The notes below the pieces were generated by a model, which saw only the letters and a program-made list of their open reading frames with translations, was not told the DNA's origin and did not search any database. From contig JAABTF010000008.1 in NCBI GenBank assembly GCA_011389965.1, forward strand, positions 1 to 60,101: 60,101 bases of DNA, read 5' to 3'. Source of the stretch: Halothiobacillus sp. (lineage in GTDB: Bacteria; Pseudomonadota; Gammaproteobacteria; Halothiobacillales; Halothiobacillaceae). The position numbers and the translations under genes are program-made. Below, one piece after another: positions 9,267-17,268 of this stretch (its first letter is position 1; each line of letters starts with the position of its first letter).

Positions 9267-10229
9267 ATGATTAAGCCGGAGTCGCCCGCCAATGAAGCAG
9301 AAAGGCTGCATGCCTTAAGAACGCTCGAAATTCTTGATACTTCTCATGAAGAACGATTTGATCGCGTAACTAGAATGGCCAAGCGTATGTTTGGCGTAGA
9401 AATTTCACTGGTTACCCTAGTTGATGAGGAAAGGCAGTGGTTTAAATCAAAGCAAGGGTTGGACGCACCTGAGACATCAAGGGAAATATCATTCTGTGGC
9501 CATGCCATCAATCAGGATGGTTTGTTTATTATTCCAAATGCGGTTGAAGATGAGCGGTTTTATGATAACCCTCTCGTTACCGATGGGCCCAATATCCGGT
9601 TTTATGCAGGTTATCCGCTGAAGTTAAGGCAAGGTATCAACCTGGGGACTTTGTGCCTTATCGACTCAAAGCCAAAGCATTTGAATGAAGAGGATGAGCA
9701 GTTATTAAATGACTTGGGAGCAATGATTGAGCAAGAGATCAAATCAGTTCAGTTAGCAACACTGGATGAATTGACCTTGATATCGAACCGAAGGGGATTT
9801 TTGACATTGGCTGATCATAGCCAAAAAGTTTGTCGACGCAAGAAAATTCCGATGTCAATAATTTTATTTGATCTCAATAAATTTAAGCCAATTAATGATA
9901 ACTACGGGCATCATGAAGGTGATTTTGCTTTAAGGAAGTTTGCAGAGGTAATGCGTAGTGTATTCCGTGAGAGTGATGTGATTGGCAGATTCGGTGGTGA
10001 TGAGTTTGTGGTCATGCTTACTGATTCCAGCAATGAAGTAATTACCAGCATTCTGGACCGATTTAGAACAGAAATGGACGCAATGAATAAGGTGATTAGC
10101 AAGCCTTACCGTATCGAATACAGTTCCGGCGTGGCAAGCTTCTCGTATGATACAGAGCAATCGTTAGAAGAAATGATTGCGCAAGCCGATGCAGCAATGT
10201 ACGAAAAAAAGAAAGACAGGGAGCGATAG
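9267..10229 (+). CDS. Diguanylate cyclase with N-terminal GAF domain
   Basis: A 320-residue cytoplasmic enzyme making cyclic di-GMP. Residues about 10-155 form a GAF sensor domain of the type that opens with AERLHALRTLEILDT; residues 160-318 form the GGDEF domain. The active site GGDEF (243-247) is intact and the inhibitory I-site RxxD (RESD, 234-237) sits five residues before it, so product inhibition is likely. The SD AGGA is 7 bases before the ATG. Base and codon use are clearly AT-richer than in the flanking core genes, and an attC-like site follows at 10299-10406. Both point to horizontal acquisition, probably as a gene cassette. Confidence 0.93.
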   Translation: MIKPESPANEAERLHALRTLEILDTSHEERFDRVTRMAKRMFGVEISLVTLVDEERQWFKSKQGLDAPETSREISFCGHAINQDGLFIIPNAVEDERFYDNPLVTDGPNIRFYAGYPLKLRQGINLGTLCLIDSKPKHLNEEDEQLLNDLGAMIEQEIKSVQLATLDELTLISNRRGFLTLADHSQKVCRRKKIPMSIILFDLNKFKPINDNYGHHEGDFALRKFAEVMRSVFRESDVIGRFGGDEFVVMLTDSSNEVITSILDRFRTEMDAMNKVISKPYRIEYSSGVASFSYDTEQSLEEMIAQADAAMYEKKKDRER

Positions 10230-10298
10230 ACCTAGTGGATTCGTCTGTGTTGCCACGATATGGTCATTAAAATAACTTCTAAGAAGCCGTGAGCGACC

Positions 10299-10406
10299 GC
10301 ATAACAAGTGCAATCAATCGGACTTGGGTTAGTTGTCACCATTTTTGCTAAAAGTCGCAAAAAAAACTGCGCCATCTAACCCAGACCGGAGGTGCTAGCG
10401 TTATGG
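10299..10406 (+). other. attC-like recombination site (integron cassette end)
   Basis: An imperfect palindrome bounded by GCATAAC (10299-10305) and GTTATGG (10400-10406). Inside, GGACTTGGGTTAG pairs with CTAACCCAGACC, and the left L-type box CAATCAATCGGACT resembles that of Vibrio-type attC sites. Length (108 bp), outer R boxes, unequal arms and a central unpaired stretch all fit attC. It lies 70 bases after the GGDEF gene and 18 bases before the next start codon, as in cassette arrays. No integrase gene is in the window. The structure is seen; the attC identity is inferred. Confidence 0.55.
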
Positions 10407-10423
10407 GGTCATAGGTCCTGGTC

Positions 10424-10679
10424 ATGGCATTCAGTGAAATCGAAATGGCACGATACAAAAGGGAGGTCGGTGCCTACGTTGATGGCAAGCGTCCCCCGTC
10501 CCATATTCGAAAACAACTTGATATAGGTTTGCGTATCAAGGGGCAGTCCGTAGAAATGTTCGAGAGCCAGTCTCGCTGGGATGACCCGCAAGAAATAATG
10601 GAGAATCGCTGGTGCGAAAACAACGTATGTGAAAACACAAAAAGTAGGGAAGGTGTTTTGGCAGCGTGCTGACCTTGGT
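10424..10679 (+). pseudogene. DUF3024 protein gene, frameshifted and truncated by the IS30 element
   Basis: The start matches the DUF3024 family well (AFSEIEMARYKREVGAYVDG, then RPPSHIRKQLDIGLRIKGQS, ending IMEN). At about 10598-10606 the conserved pattern jumps one frame: the continuation TTYVKTQKVGKVFWQRADL is readable in the next frame up to 10677, where the insertion element begins. The uninterrupted frame instead runs to a stop at 10672 with an unrelated tail. The usual C-terminal third (after RADLKWH) is missing, also on the far side of the element. So the gene is broken twice. Its position directly after the attC-like site suggests a second cassette. Confidence 0.75.
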
Positions 10680-11757
10680 CTCAAGAAGCAAGTGCAACAC
10701 TTTCGGCGAACTGGTTTGACTCTTCGGCCATGACTTCATTGGGTGTTTTGAAATCGAGCGCCTTGCGTGGCCGATTGTTCATCAGGTCGGTGATGTCTTT
10801 GAGCTGGGTCTGCGTTACCTGACTCAGGTCGGTGCTTTTGGGTAGAAACTGTCGAAGCAGGCCATTGGTGTTCTCGTTGCTGCCGCGTTGCCAAGGGGCG
10901 TGCGGATCGGCAAACCAAATGGTCATGTTCAGCCGCTTGGAAAGTTCGGCGTGAGGGGCCATCTCACTGCCACGGTCATGGGTCATGGTCTCGCGTACGC
11001 AGGCGGGCATGTGGCGCATCTGCCGGGTGAGGCTGTCGAGGGCAGCGGTCGCCTCGCAACCTCTCATGCGACACAGAACGACATAACGGGTCTTGCGTTC
11101 GACCAGCGTGCCGACAGCCGAGCGGTTGAAGGCGCCCTTGATGAAGTCGCCCTCCCAGTGGCCGGGAGCGAGCCGCCCCTCGATCTCTTCGGGGCGGTGC
11201 CGGATGCGCAACTCGTCGGGCACCATCGGGCTGCTGGCGAGCGTTCGGTGGCGACGAGGCCCTCGCTTGCTGCGTTGTTGGCGGAGCGCCTCGATCATCT
11301 CTCGGCGCAGCGCGCCCTTTGGATGGGCATAGATCGCGGCGTAGATGGTTTCGTGACTGACTCGTTTTTCGGGGTCTTCGGGATGCATGCGCCTGAGTCT
11401 GCCGGCAATCTGCTCGGGAGACCAGCAGCGATAGAGCAAACCTCGCCTGACCGTCTCGTAGAGCGCGGCGTCAGGGCTGAGCTTGCGGCGGCGACGGGAA
11501 TAGACCCGCCGCGCTTGAGACGCTTTAGTGGCGGCCGTTGGGCAGTAGCCCTGATCGTCGTCCTGGCCACGGCGCAACTCTCGACTGATCGTGCCGGGAT
11601 TTCGACCAATACGCTGGGCGATTTCTCGGCCGGAACAGCCCTCCAGGTGGAGGAGAGAAATCTGGGCGCGCTCGACGGAATTGAGGTGCTGGTATTGCTG
11701 GCTCATTGACTCATCCTGACAGGCTCAGAGTGGCCTGTGTTGCACTTGCAGGTTGAG
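10680..11757. mobile_element. IS30-family insertion sequence, complete
   Basis: About 1.08 kb with one transposase gene. Terminal inverted repeats: GCAAGTGCAACAC at 10688-10700 and its complement at 11737-11749, with the match resuming further out as CTCAA after three variable bases, which sets the ends near 10680 and 11757. No target duplication is visible (left flank GGT, right flank TCT). The two flanks belong to unrelated genes, both cut by the element, so the insertion was probably followed by an adjacent deletion. The end positions are uncertain by a few bases. Confidence 0.85.
10681..11706 (-). CDS. IS30-family transposase
   Basis: A 341-residue DDE transposase. The N-terminal helix-turn-helix region (about 8-50, LNSVERAQISLLHLEG and GRNPGTISRELRR) binds the ends. 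The catalytic core has Asp in GHWEGDFIKG, Asp in MTHDRGSE and Glu in PWQRGSNENTNGLLR. The frame is uninterrupted and the motifs are complete, so it may be active. The last codons read through the terminal inverted repeat, common in this family. GC content resembles the core genome rather than the AT-rich cassette beside it. Confidence 0.96.
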   Translation of the reverse strand: MSQQYQHLNSVERAQISLLHLEGCSGREIAQRIGRNPGTISRELRRGQDDDQGYCPTAATKASQARRVYSRRRRKLSPDAALYETVRRGLLYRCWSPEQIAGRLRRMHPEDPEKRVSHETIYAAIYAHPKGALRREMIEALRQQRSKRGPRRHRTLASSPMVPDELRIRHRPEEIEGRLAPGHWEGDFIKGAFNRSAVGTLVERKTRYVVLCRMRGCEATAALDSLTRQMRHMPACVRETMTHDRGSEMAPHAELSKRLNMTIWFADPHAPWQRGSNENTNGLLRQFLPKSTDLSQVTQTQLKDITDLMNNRPRKALDFKTPNEVMAEESNQFAESVALAS

Positions 11758-11843
11758 TCTGCCCAGGTTCCGCCCCCGATGAACCCCGCTGCCAGAGCGA
11801 TGACAACGGCAAAGATCGTCAGGATCCAGTACTCGGCTTCCAT
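11758..11843 (-). pseudogene. 5' fragment of a small membrane protein gene, cut by IS30
   Basis: ATG at 11843 is preceded by AAGGAG with 5 bases spacing, a strong ribosome binding site. It encodes MEAEYWILTIFAVVIALAAG and a glycine-rich turn, a typical single membrane helix, and then runs into the insertion element at 11757. The frame continues into IS sequence for 18 codons and stops at about 11704. The original C-terminus is lost, so the family cannot be named. The stretch upstream (11844-12036) shows no other gene. Confidence 0.55.
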
Positions 11844-12036
11844 ATCCACTCCTTCGCACCCGATTGCCGGGCGCCGGTGCGCACTGCGGGCACCTGCGCC
11901 CGATTGTTCGCTTCTTCTCCCAACGCTACGCTATCACCGCCATCGCGTCTGCGGTTGATTGCATCCAGCCCGCCCCCGCAAAGCGCTTGCCAGCTGCGCT
12001 AGGATCAACAATGTAGGCAGCCAACGGATTCCAAGC

Positions 12037-12145
12037 ATGAACCCGCGCCAGTTGTAGCAGGCCCTCGAGCGCATCGACGGCAAAGCTTACAAAGCGACCA
12101 AGACATCGCCGGCCGCCCGAATTCGAGCGCTTCGAAGTGGAAAAG
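12037..12145 (+). pseudogene. 5' remnant of an ABC-class predicted ATPase gene
   Basis: ATG 12037 begins MNPRQL, then an in-frame amber codon at 12055-12057, then QALERIDGKAYKA. After a frameshift near 12095 the text continues as PEFERFEVEK (12116-12145). The order QALxxIDGKxYKA...DIAG...FxxF is that of the N-terminus of the large predicted ATPases of the ABC class. Only about 36 codons remain. The stop, the frameshift and the abrupt end at the RAYT remnant show a dead fragment. The assignment is from memory of the family pattern. Confidence 0.55.
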
Positions 12146-12149
12146 CGAA

Positions 12150-12265
12150 AAAAGGGGTCAGGCCTTGCAATCCAACATATCGCCGTTAGCCATGTTGCCA
12201 TGACAAGACCACCTCGCATTGAGTTGGCTGGCGGGCTATATCACGTCACCCCGCGCGGTACCCGA
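12150..12265 (+). pseudogene. 5' remnant of a REP-associated tyrosine transposase (RAYT) unit
   Basis: ATG 12200 encodes MTRPPRIELAGGLYHVTPRG, the hallmark N-terminus of RAYT/Y1 transposases (IS200/IS605-related), and then loses similarity after about 22 codons. The preceding GGGGTCAGGCCTTGCAA stretch (12154-12170) is the type of leader often seen in front of these genes. The catalytic HUH and Tyr motifs are absent, so this is a dead 5' stub truncated next to yoeB. Confidence 0.7.
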
Positions 12266-12292
12266 CTATTCGCCGAGGTGCCCCCTTGTGGA

Positions 12293-12547
12293 TCAGTAGT
12301 GGTACCGAAGCTGGGCGATGAGCAAGGCGTCTTCCGTGACCTTGTAGACCATCCGGTGCTCTTCATTGATCCGGCGTGACCAGTAACCGGCGAGGCTGTG
12401 CTTGAGGGGCTCGGGTTTGCCGATGCCTTCGAAGGGTTCGCGCCTGGTTTCCTTGATCAGCTTGTTGATGCGGCTGAGCAGTTTCTTGTCCGTTTTCTGC
12501 CAGTAAAGGTAATCCTCCCAGGCGTGCTCGGAGAAGACGAGCTTCAT
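12293..12547 (-). CDS. yoeB: Toxin YoeB (RelE/ParE-superfamily mRNA interferase)
   Basis: An 84-residue toxin that cleaves mRNA on the ribosome when freed from its antitoxin. The sequence is typical: FSEHAWEDYLYWQKTDKKLL near the start, the GKPEPLKH segment, and the C-terminal SRRINEEHRMVYKV with ...LRYHY at the end, which carry the catalytic Glu, Arg, His and terminal Tyr residues of YoeB. The start codon overlaps the antitoxin stop by 4 bases (ATGA), the usual coupling. The toxin appears intact. It lies at the border of the accessory island, and such modules are commonly mobile. Confidence 0.95.
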   Translation of the reverse strand: MKLVFSEHAWEDYLYWQKTDKKLLSRINKLIKETRREPFEGIGKPEPLKHSLAGYWSRRINEEHRMVYKVTEDALLIAQLRYHY

Positions 12548-12795
12548 TCGAGGAGTTCCTTTTCCTGACCTCCGCCTTGCTCCAGTTCGGCAACGGATTC
12601 CAGCAAACGGCGGGCGTTCTTTGGTGCGCGCAGGAGATAGGCGGTTTCTTGCAGCGCTTCGTAGTCCTCGAGGGAGATCATGACCACGGACGTTGACTTG
12701 CTTCGGGTAATGATCACGGGGGAATGGTCTTCGCAGACCCGCTCCATGGTTTTTGCCAGATGGCTTCTGGCGGCTGTGTAACTGATGGCATCCAT
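12544..12795 (-). CDS. yefM: Antitoxin YefM (Phd/YefM family)
   Basis: An 83-residue antitoxin: the N-terminal Phd/YefM DNA-binding domain (MDAISYTAARSHLAKTME; PVIITRSKSTSVVMISLEDY) and an acidic, probably disordered C-terminal arm that wraps YoeB. AGGAG is 7 bases before the ATG. It is the first gene of the pair and would autorepress the operon together with YoeB through the TGTACA boxes at 12807 and 12825. Confidence 0.95.
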   Translation of the reverse strand: MDAISYTAARSHLAKTMERVCEDHSPVIITRSKSTSVVMISLEDYEALQETAYLLRAPKNARRLLESVAELEQGGGQEKELLE

Positions 12796-12806
12796 GATGC
12801 TGCTCC

Positions 12807-12858
12807 TGTACAGGAAATTGGCTATGTACAGAATAGCGTACGGTTCGGTGTCTGGCAA
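12807..12858 (-). promoter_or_regulatory. yefM-yoeB promoter and TGTACA operators
   Basis: On the minus strand, TTGCCA (12853-12858), a 17-base spacer and TATTCT (12830-12835) form a near-consensus promoter. Two TGTACA palindromes at 12807-12812 and 12825-12830, 18 bases apart, overlap the start site region. TGTACA is the core of the YefM-YoeB operator in E. coli, so autorepression is expected. Confidence 0.75.
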
Positions 12859-12896
12859 TCGGCGGCACAGGGGCCGGTTATCCGAGGCCTGGCGGC

Positions 12897-12969
12897 TGCA
12901 AACCGGCTGGCTAAGCCTGCCGTTGGTTTGCACCGTTGCAAATTGGCTCCACCCTCCACCGGTGGAGGG
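12897..12969. repeat. Cluster of inverted repeats upstream of murJ
   Basis: Three dyads lie side by side: TGCAAACC (12897-12904) with GGTTTGCA (12925-12932) enclosing GGCT/AGCC; TTTGCA-CCGT-TGCAAA (12927-12942); and the perfect 18-bp palindrome CCCTCCACC-GGTGGAGGG (12952-12969). None has a T-run. They sit between the toxin-antitoxin promoter and murJ. The rest of this 317-base gap shows nothing recognisable. Confidence 0.55.
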
Positions 12970-13112
12970 CGGCGGCGTACTCCATGGACGGGTAGCTCAA
13001 CCGAGTCTCCGGATCGCCGTACCACATCGTCGGTGCTCCGGTTGACCGGTCGTCATCCATCGAGCGGTTCATGCCAGAATGTCCGCTCGATCAGGGGAGG
13101 GCGACACAACGC

Positions 13113-14699
13113 ATGAGCATCTGGAAGAGCAGCGCGGTTTTCGGGTCGATGACCATGCTGTCGCGCATCCTGGGGTTCGTGCGCGACATGCTGCTCGCGC
13201 GGGTCTTCGGCGCCAGCGCGGCCATGGATGCCTTCTTCGTGGTCTTCAAGATCCCCAACTTCCTGCGCCGACTGTTTGCCGAAGGCGCCTTCCAGCAGGC
13301 CTTCGTGCCGGTGCTCTCGGAATACCGCGAGACCGGCACGCGCGCCGAGCTTAAGGATTACGTCGACCACATGTTCGGCACGCTGGCGGCCGTGCTGGTG
13401 GTGGTCGTGGCACTGGGGCTGGCCGGCGCGCCGCTGTTGATCTTGCTGTTCGCGCCGGGTTTCACCGACGACCCGGCCCAGCGCGAGCTGGCCGAGCAGA
13501 TGCTGCTGATCACCTTTCCCTATCTGCTCTTCATTTCGCTGACCGCGTTTGCCGCCAGCGCCCTGAATGCCTTTGGGCGCTTCGCCATGCCGGCGCTCGC
13601 GCCCATCTGGCTCAATCTCAGTCTGATCGCGGCGACCCTGTTGGCCGCCCCGCTGTTCGAGCAGCCGGTGATGGCGCTGGCCTGGGGCGTGTTCATCGCC
13701 GGTGTGCTGCAGCTGTTCTTCCTGCTGCCGTTTCTCGCCCGGCTGGGGTTGCTGCCGCGCCCGCGGCTGGGCCGGCATGCGGGGGTGAGAAAGACGCTGC
13801 GCCTGATGTTGCCCGCGATGTTCGGTGCCTCGGTCACCCAGATCAACCTGCTGGTGGACACCATCCTGGCCTCCTTGCTGGTGGCCGGCTCGGTGAGCTG
13901 GCTCTATTACAGCGATCGGCTGGTCGAGTTGCCGCTGGGCGTGTTCGGCGTGGCGATCGGCACCGTGATCCTGCCCGCCCTTTCACGAGCCTTCGCCCGG
14001 GGCAGCGACGAGGATTACAATCGCACCGTCAACGGCGCGTTGCGGCTGACGCTGCTGATCGGCGTGCCGGCCATGGCGGGCCTGATCGGGCTTTCCGTAC
14101 CGATCCTGGCGACGCTTTTCCAGTACGATGCCTTTACCGCCACGGACACGCAGATGGTGTCGATGGCGATGATGGCCTACGCGCTGGGCCTGCCCGCGTT
14201 CCTCCTGATCAAGATCTTCGCCCCGGGGTTTTTCGCTCGCCAGGACACGGCCACGCCGGTACGGATCGCGGTGATCTCGGTGCTCGCCAATCTCGGCTTC
14301 AAGGCGGTGCTGGTCCTGCCGTGGATCTTCTGGTTCGGCGGGCACCTGGCCCACGTGGGCCTGGCCCTGACCACGGTGATGGCCGCCTGGGTCAACGCCC
14401 TCCTTTTGGGCTGGACCTTGCGCCAGCGCGGCGCTTGGCAGCCGGAGGCGAGCACGCGGCGGTTTATCGGTCAGATCACCCTGGCCTCGCTGGTCATGGC
14501 GGCCTTGCTGTTCTGGATCAGCCCGGCGGCGGTTGTCTGGACGCAATGGGATGCGGGCATGCGGCTGGCCGCCGTCGCTGGCTTGATTCCGTTGGGCATG
14601 CTGGTCTTCCTGGTGGTCACCGCGGCCCTGGGCCTGACGCCGCGCCGCCTGATGGCCGTGGTCACCTTCGACCGCAACGTGCCGCCCGAACGCAACTGA
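13113..14699 (+). CDS. murJ: Lipid II flippase MurJ
   Basis: A 528-residue inner-membrane protein that moves lipid II to the periplasm for peptidoglycan synthesis. About 14 hydrophobic segments run through the length. The N-terminus SSAVFGSMTMLSRILGFVRD and the following FVVFKIPNFLRRLFAEGAF are the conserved MurJ (MviN) start. The ATG 13113 is chosen because the family N-terminus begins there; the SD GGGGAGG is slightly far (12 bases). An in-frame ATG at 13071 adds a non-conserved leader. ribF follows after 22 bases, a common gammaproteobacterial neighbourhood. Confidence 0.95.
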   Translation: MSIWKSSAVFGSMTMLSRILGFVRDMLLARVFGASAAMDAFFVVFKIPNFLRRLFAEGAFQQAFVPVLSEYRETGTRAELKDYVDHMFGTLAAVLVVVVALGLAGAPLLILLFAPGFTDDPAQRELAEQMLLITFPYLLFISLTAFAASALNAFGRFAMPALAPIWLNLSLIAATLLAAPLFEQPVMALAWGVFIAGVLQLFFLLPFLARLGLLPRPRLGRHAGVRKTLRLMLPAMFGASVTQINLLVDTILASLLVAGSVSWLYYSDRLVELPLGVFGVAIGTVILPALSRAFARGSDEDYNRTVNGALRLTLLIGVPAMAGLIGLSVPILATLFQYDAFTATDTQMVSMAMMAYALGLPAFLLIKIFAPGFFARQDTATPVRIAVISVLANLGFKAVLVLPWIFWFGGHLAHVGLALTTVMAAWVNALLLGWTLRQRGAWQPEASTRRFIGQITLASLVMAALLFWISPAAVVWTQWDAGMRLAAVAGLIPLGMLVFLVVTAALGLTPRRLMAVVTFDRNVPPERN

Positions 14700-14721
14700 T
14701 TATCGCCAACCGGTCCACTGC

Positions 14722-15723
14722 ATGCAGCTGACACGCCTTTCCATTGCCCAGCCGAAGACCATCCCGGAGCCGAACGGGCCGGCTGCCGTGGTTACCATCG
14801 GTAATTTCGACGGCGTGCACCGCGGGCACCAGGCGGTGGTGCGGCAAGCGGCCGCGCGCGCCCGTGAAACGGGGCTGCCGTTGTATGTGGTCATCTTCGA
14901 ACCGTTGCCACGGGAGTTCTTTGCCGAAGGGCAGGGAGGCGCACCGGTGGCCCGCCTAACCCGGTTGCGGGAGCGATTTGTCGCCTTCGATCGCCTGGGC
15001 GTGGTCGACCGGCTGGTGCTGCTGCCCTTCAATCGACGGCTGGCCGGATTGTCCGCCGAGACGTTCGTCACCAGATTGCTGTGTGGTGCGCTGGCGGTGC
15101 GCCATGTGGTGATCGGCGACGATTTCCGTTTCGGCGCTCAGCGCCGCGGGGATTTCGCCCTACTCGAAACGCTGGGCCGGACGCATGGATTTTCCGTCGA
15201 GCGCGCCCAGACGGTCGAGTTGGCAGGCGAGCGGGTGTCCTCGACGCGCGTGCGGGCCGCACTCGAGGCCCGCGACGTGGTGACGGCGGCCCGCCTGCTC
15301 GGCCACCCGTACTTTCTCTGCGGACGGGTGATGCACGGCGACAAACGTGGCCGCCAGCTGGGCTTCCCCACGGCGAACATCGCATTGCGACGCCGTCTGT
15401 CGCCCCTGCGTGGTGTCTTTCTGGTGCGAGTGGCCGGTATTGGCGGGCGATCGCGGTACGGGGTAGCCAATATCGGCACGCGGCCCACGGTCGACGGTGT
15501 CGAGGCGCGCCTGGAGGTGTTCCTGCTGGATTTCGACGGCGACATCTATGGGCGACTGGTGGAAGTGGACTTTCTCGCCGCGATACGCGACGAGCGCCGT
15601 TTCGAATCGCTGGATGCGCTGATCGAGCACATCCACCACGACGTGGCCCAGGCCCGGGCCCTGATCGACGCACACGAGCAGACCGGCGATCCCTGGCCGG
15701 TCGATCAAGAGGAATTGTTGTGA
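14722..15723 (+). CDS. ribF: Bifunctional riboflavin kinase / FAD synthetase RibF
   Basis: A 333-residue enzyme converting riboflavin to FMN and FMN to FAD. The N-terminal nucleotidyltransferase domain shows TIGNFDGVHRGHQ (about 25-37) and VIGDDFRFGAQRRGD, and SSTRVRAAL near the end of that domain. The C-terminal kinase domain has GRVMHGDKRGRQLGFPTANI and the NIGTRPTVDG motif. The gene precedes rmuC with a 4-base stop/start overlap. FAD supply is relevant to the sdhA/sdhE genes elsewhere in the window. Confidence 0.96.
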   Translation: MQLTRLSIAQPKTIPEPNGPAAVVTIGNFDGVHRGHQAVVRQAAARARETGLPLYVVIFEPLPREFFAEGQGGAPVARLTRLRERFVAFDRLGVVDRLVLLPFNRRLAGLSAETFVTRLLCGALAVRHVVIGDDFRFGAQRRGDFALLETLGRTHGFSVERAQTVELAGERVSSTRVRAALEARDVVTAARLLGHPYFLCGRVMHGDKRGRQLGFPTANIALRRRLSPLRGVFLVRVAGIGGRSRYGVANIGTRPTVDGVEARLEVFLLDFDGDIYGRLVEVDFLAAIRDERRFESLDALIEHIHHDVAQARALIDAHEQTGDPWPVDQEELL

Positions 15724-17246
15724 CCGAACTCGATGTATTGCTTTCCCAGCCCCTGGCCTGGGGGTTGCTGGGCCTGCTGGGCATTGTCATCGCCTGGCTG
15801 GCCGCTCGCCTGCGCCAGGAACGGGCGGGTGTGCGGCGACTCGACGCCGAAGTGGAGCGGTTGACCGAGGAGGCCGGTTCGCTGGCCGAGCGTTTGGCCG
15901 AGGAGCGTCATCGGCTGGTGCGGCTGGAATCCGATCGTGAACATCTGTCTGCGGCCCGCGAGGCAGTCGAGGCGCAGCGGCGCGAAGTGGTCGAGGCCCT
16001 TACCCAGGAACAACAGGCCGTCGCCGAATTGAAGGCGGAGAAGGCTGAACTCAACGAGCGCCTGGTGCAGGAGCGCGAGGCGTCACGGGAGAAGCTAGAG
16101 TTGCTCGACGAGGCGCGCGAAAAGCTCGGCGATGCCTTCAAGGGGCTGTCGGCCGATGCCCTCTCGCGCAACAACGAGTCGTTCCTCAAGCTTGCGCGCG
16201 AGAACCTGGAACGCTTCCAGCATCAGGCCAAGGACGATCTCTCCGCGCGTCACAAGGCGATCGAGCAGCTCACCGGCCCCATTCGGGAGCGGTTGGAGAA
16301 GTTCGACACCAAGCTCGATGGGCTGGAGCAGGCGCGCACCGGTGCCTATTCGGCCCTGAGTCAGCAGGTCAACGACCTGCTGCAGACGCACCTGCCCCGC
16401 CTGCACCGCGAGACCGCCGACCTGGTCAAGGCGTTGCGCCAGCCGCAGGCCCGGGGGCGTTGGGGCGAATTGCAGCTCAAGCGCGTGGTCGAGATGGCAG
16501 GGATGCTGGAGCACTGCGATTTCGAGGAGCAGGTCAGTCAGTCCGGTGAGGACGGCCGCCTACGCCCGGACATGATCGTCCATCTGCCCGGCGGGCGGCA
16601 GGTGGTGGTCGATGCCAAGGCGCCGGTGGATGCCTACCTGCAGGCCGTCGAGGCCCCCGACGAGGCTGGACGCAAGGCCGCGCTGGTCCGTCACGCCCGC
16701 CAGGTGCGCACCCACGTAGGCCAGCTGGCGAAGAAGAGCTACTTCGACCAGTTCGACCCCAGCCCCGAGTTCGTGGTGCTGTTCGTCCCCGGCGAGGCCT
16801 TCTTCTCCGCCGCGTTAGCCGAGGACCCGGGACTGATCGAGTACGGGGCCGAGAACCGCGTGATCCCGGCCAGCCCGACCACGCTGATCGCCCTGCTCAA
16901 GGCCGTCTCCTATGGCTGGCGGCAGGAGGCCATGGCGCAGAATGCCGTCGAAGTCGCCGCGCTGGGCAAGGAACTCTACGAACGGATCGGCACGCTCGCC
17001 GAACACTGGACCAAGGTGGGTAAAAGCCTCAACCAGACGGTCAACGCCTACAACAGCTCCGTGGGCACGCTCGAATCGCGGGTGTTGCCCAGCGCGCGCA
17101 AGTTCCGCGACCTCAAGACCGTCTCGGCCGACAAGGAAATCGCCTCCCCCGAACCGGTCACCCAAGAGACGCGCCCGCTGTCTGCGGCGGAGTTGACCGA
17201 GGCGTTGTCGAGTCCCTCCGACGAGGATGTGTCCAAGGACACGTAG
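15720..17246 (+). CDS. rmuC: DNA recombination protein RmuC
   Basis: A 508-residue protein of the RmuC family, which limits rearrangements at inverted repeats and is nuclease-like by fold. It has an N-terminal membrane anchor (about 8-30), a long coiled coil (about 40-190, rich in Glu, Arg and Leu) and the conserved core with RGRWGELQLKRVVEMAGM, then VVVDAKAPVDAY and FVVLFVPGEAFFSAAL. Start GTG 15720 overlaps the ribF stop (GTGA) and has AAGAGGA 6 bases upstream. The reading frame is open far upstream inside ribF, but that part is a shadow. Confidence 0.93.
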   Translation: MTELDVLLSQPLAWGLLGLLGIVIAWLAARLRQERAGVRRLDAEVERLTEEAGSLAERLAEERHRLVRLESDREHLSAAREAVEAQRREVVEALTQEQQAVAELKAEKAELNERLVQEREASREKLELLDEAREKLGDAFKGLSADALSRNNESFLKLARENLERFQHQAKDDLSARHKAIEQLTGPIRERLEKFDTKLDGLEQARTGAYSALSQQVNDLLQTHLPRLHRETADLVKALRQPQARGRWGELQLKRVVEMAGMLEHCDFEEQVSQSGEDGRLRPDMIVHLPGGRQVVVDAKAPVDAYLQAVEAPDEAGRKAALVRHARQVRTHVGQLAKKSYFDQFDPSPEFVVLFVPGEAFFSAALAEDPGLIEYGAENRVIPASPTTLIALLKAVSYGWRQEAMAQNAVEVAALGKELYERIGTLAEHWTKVGKSLNQTVNAYNSSVGTLESRVLPSARKFRDLKTVSADKEIASPEPVTQETRPLSAAELTEALSSPSDEDVSKDT

Positions 17247-17268
17247 TCTGCCCAGGGGCATGACCTCG

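Noticed and set aside
10681-11706. Frameshifted or inactive transposase
   Set aside because: The frame is continuous and all DDE residues are present, so I call it intact.
15081-15719. Extended N-terminus of RmuC reading through ribF
   Set aside because: This part is an out-of-frame translation of ribF. The GTG at 15720 has a good SD and starts the family's membrane anchor.
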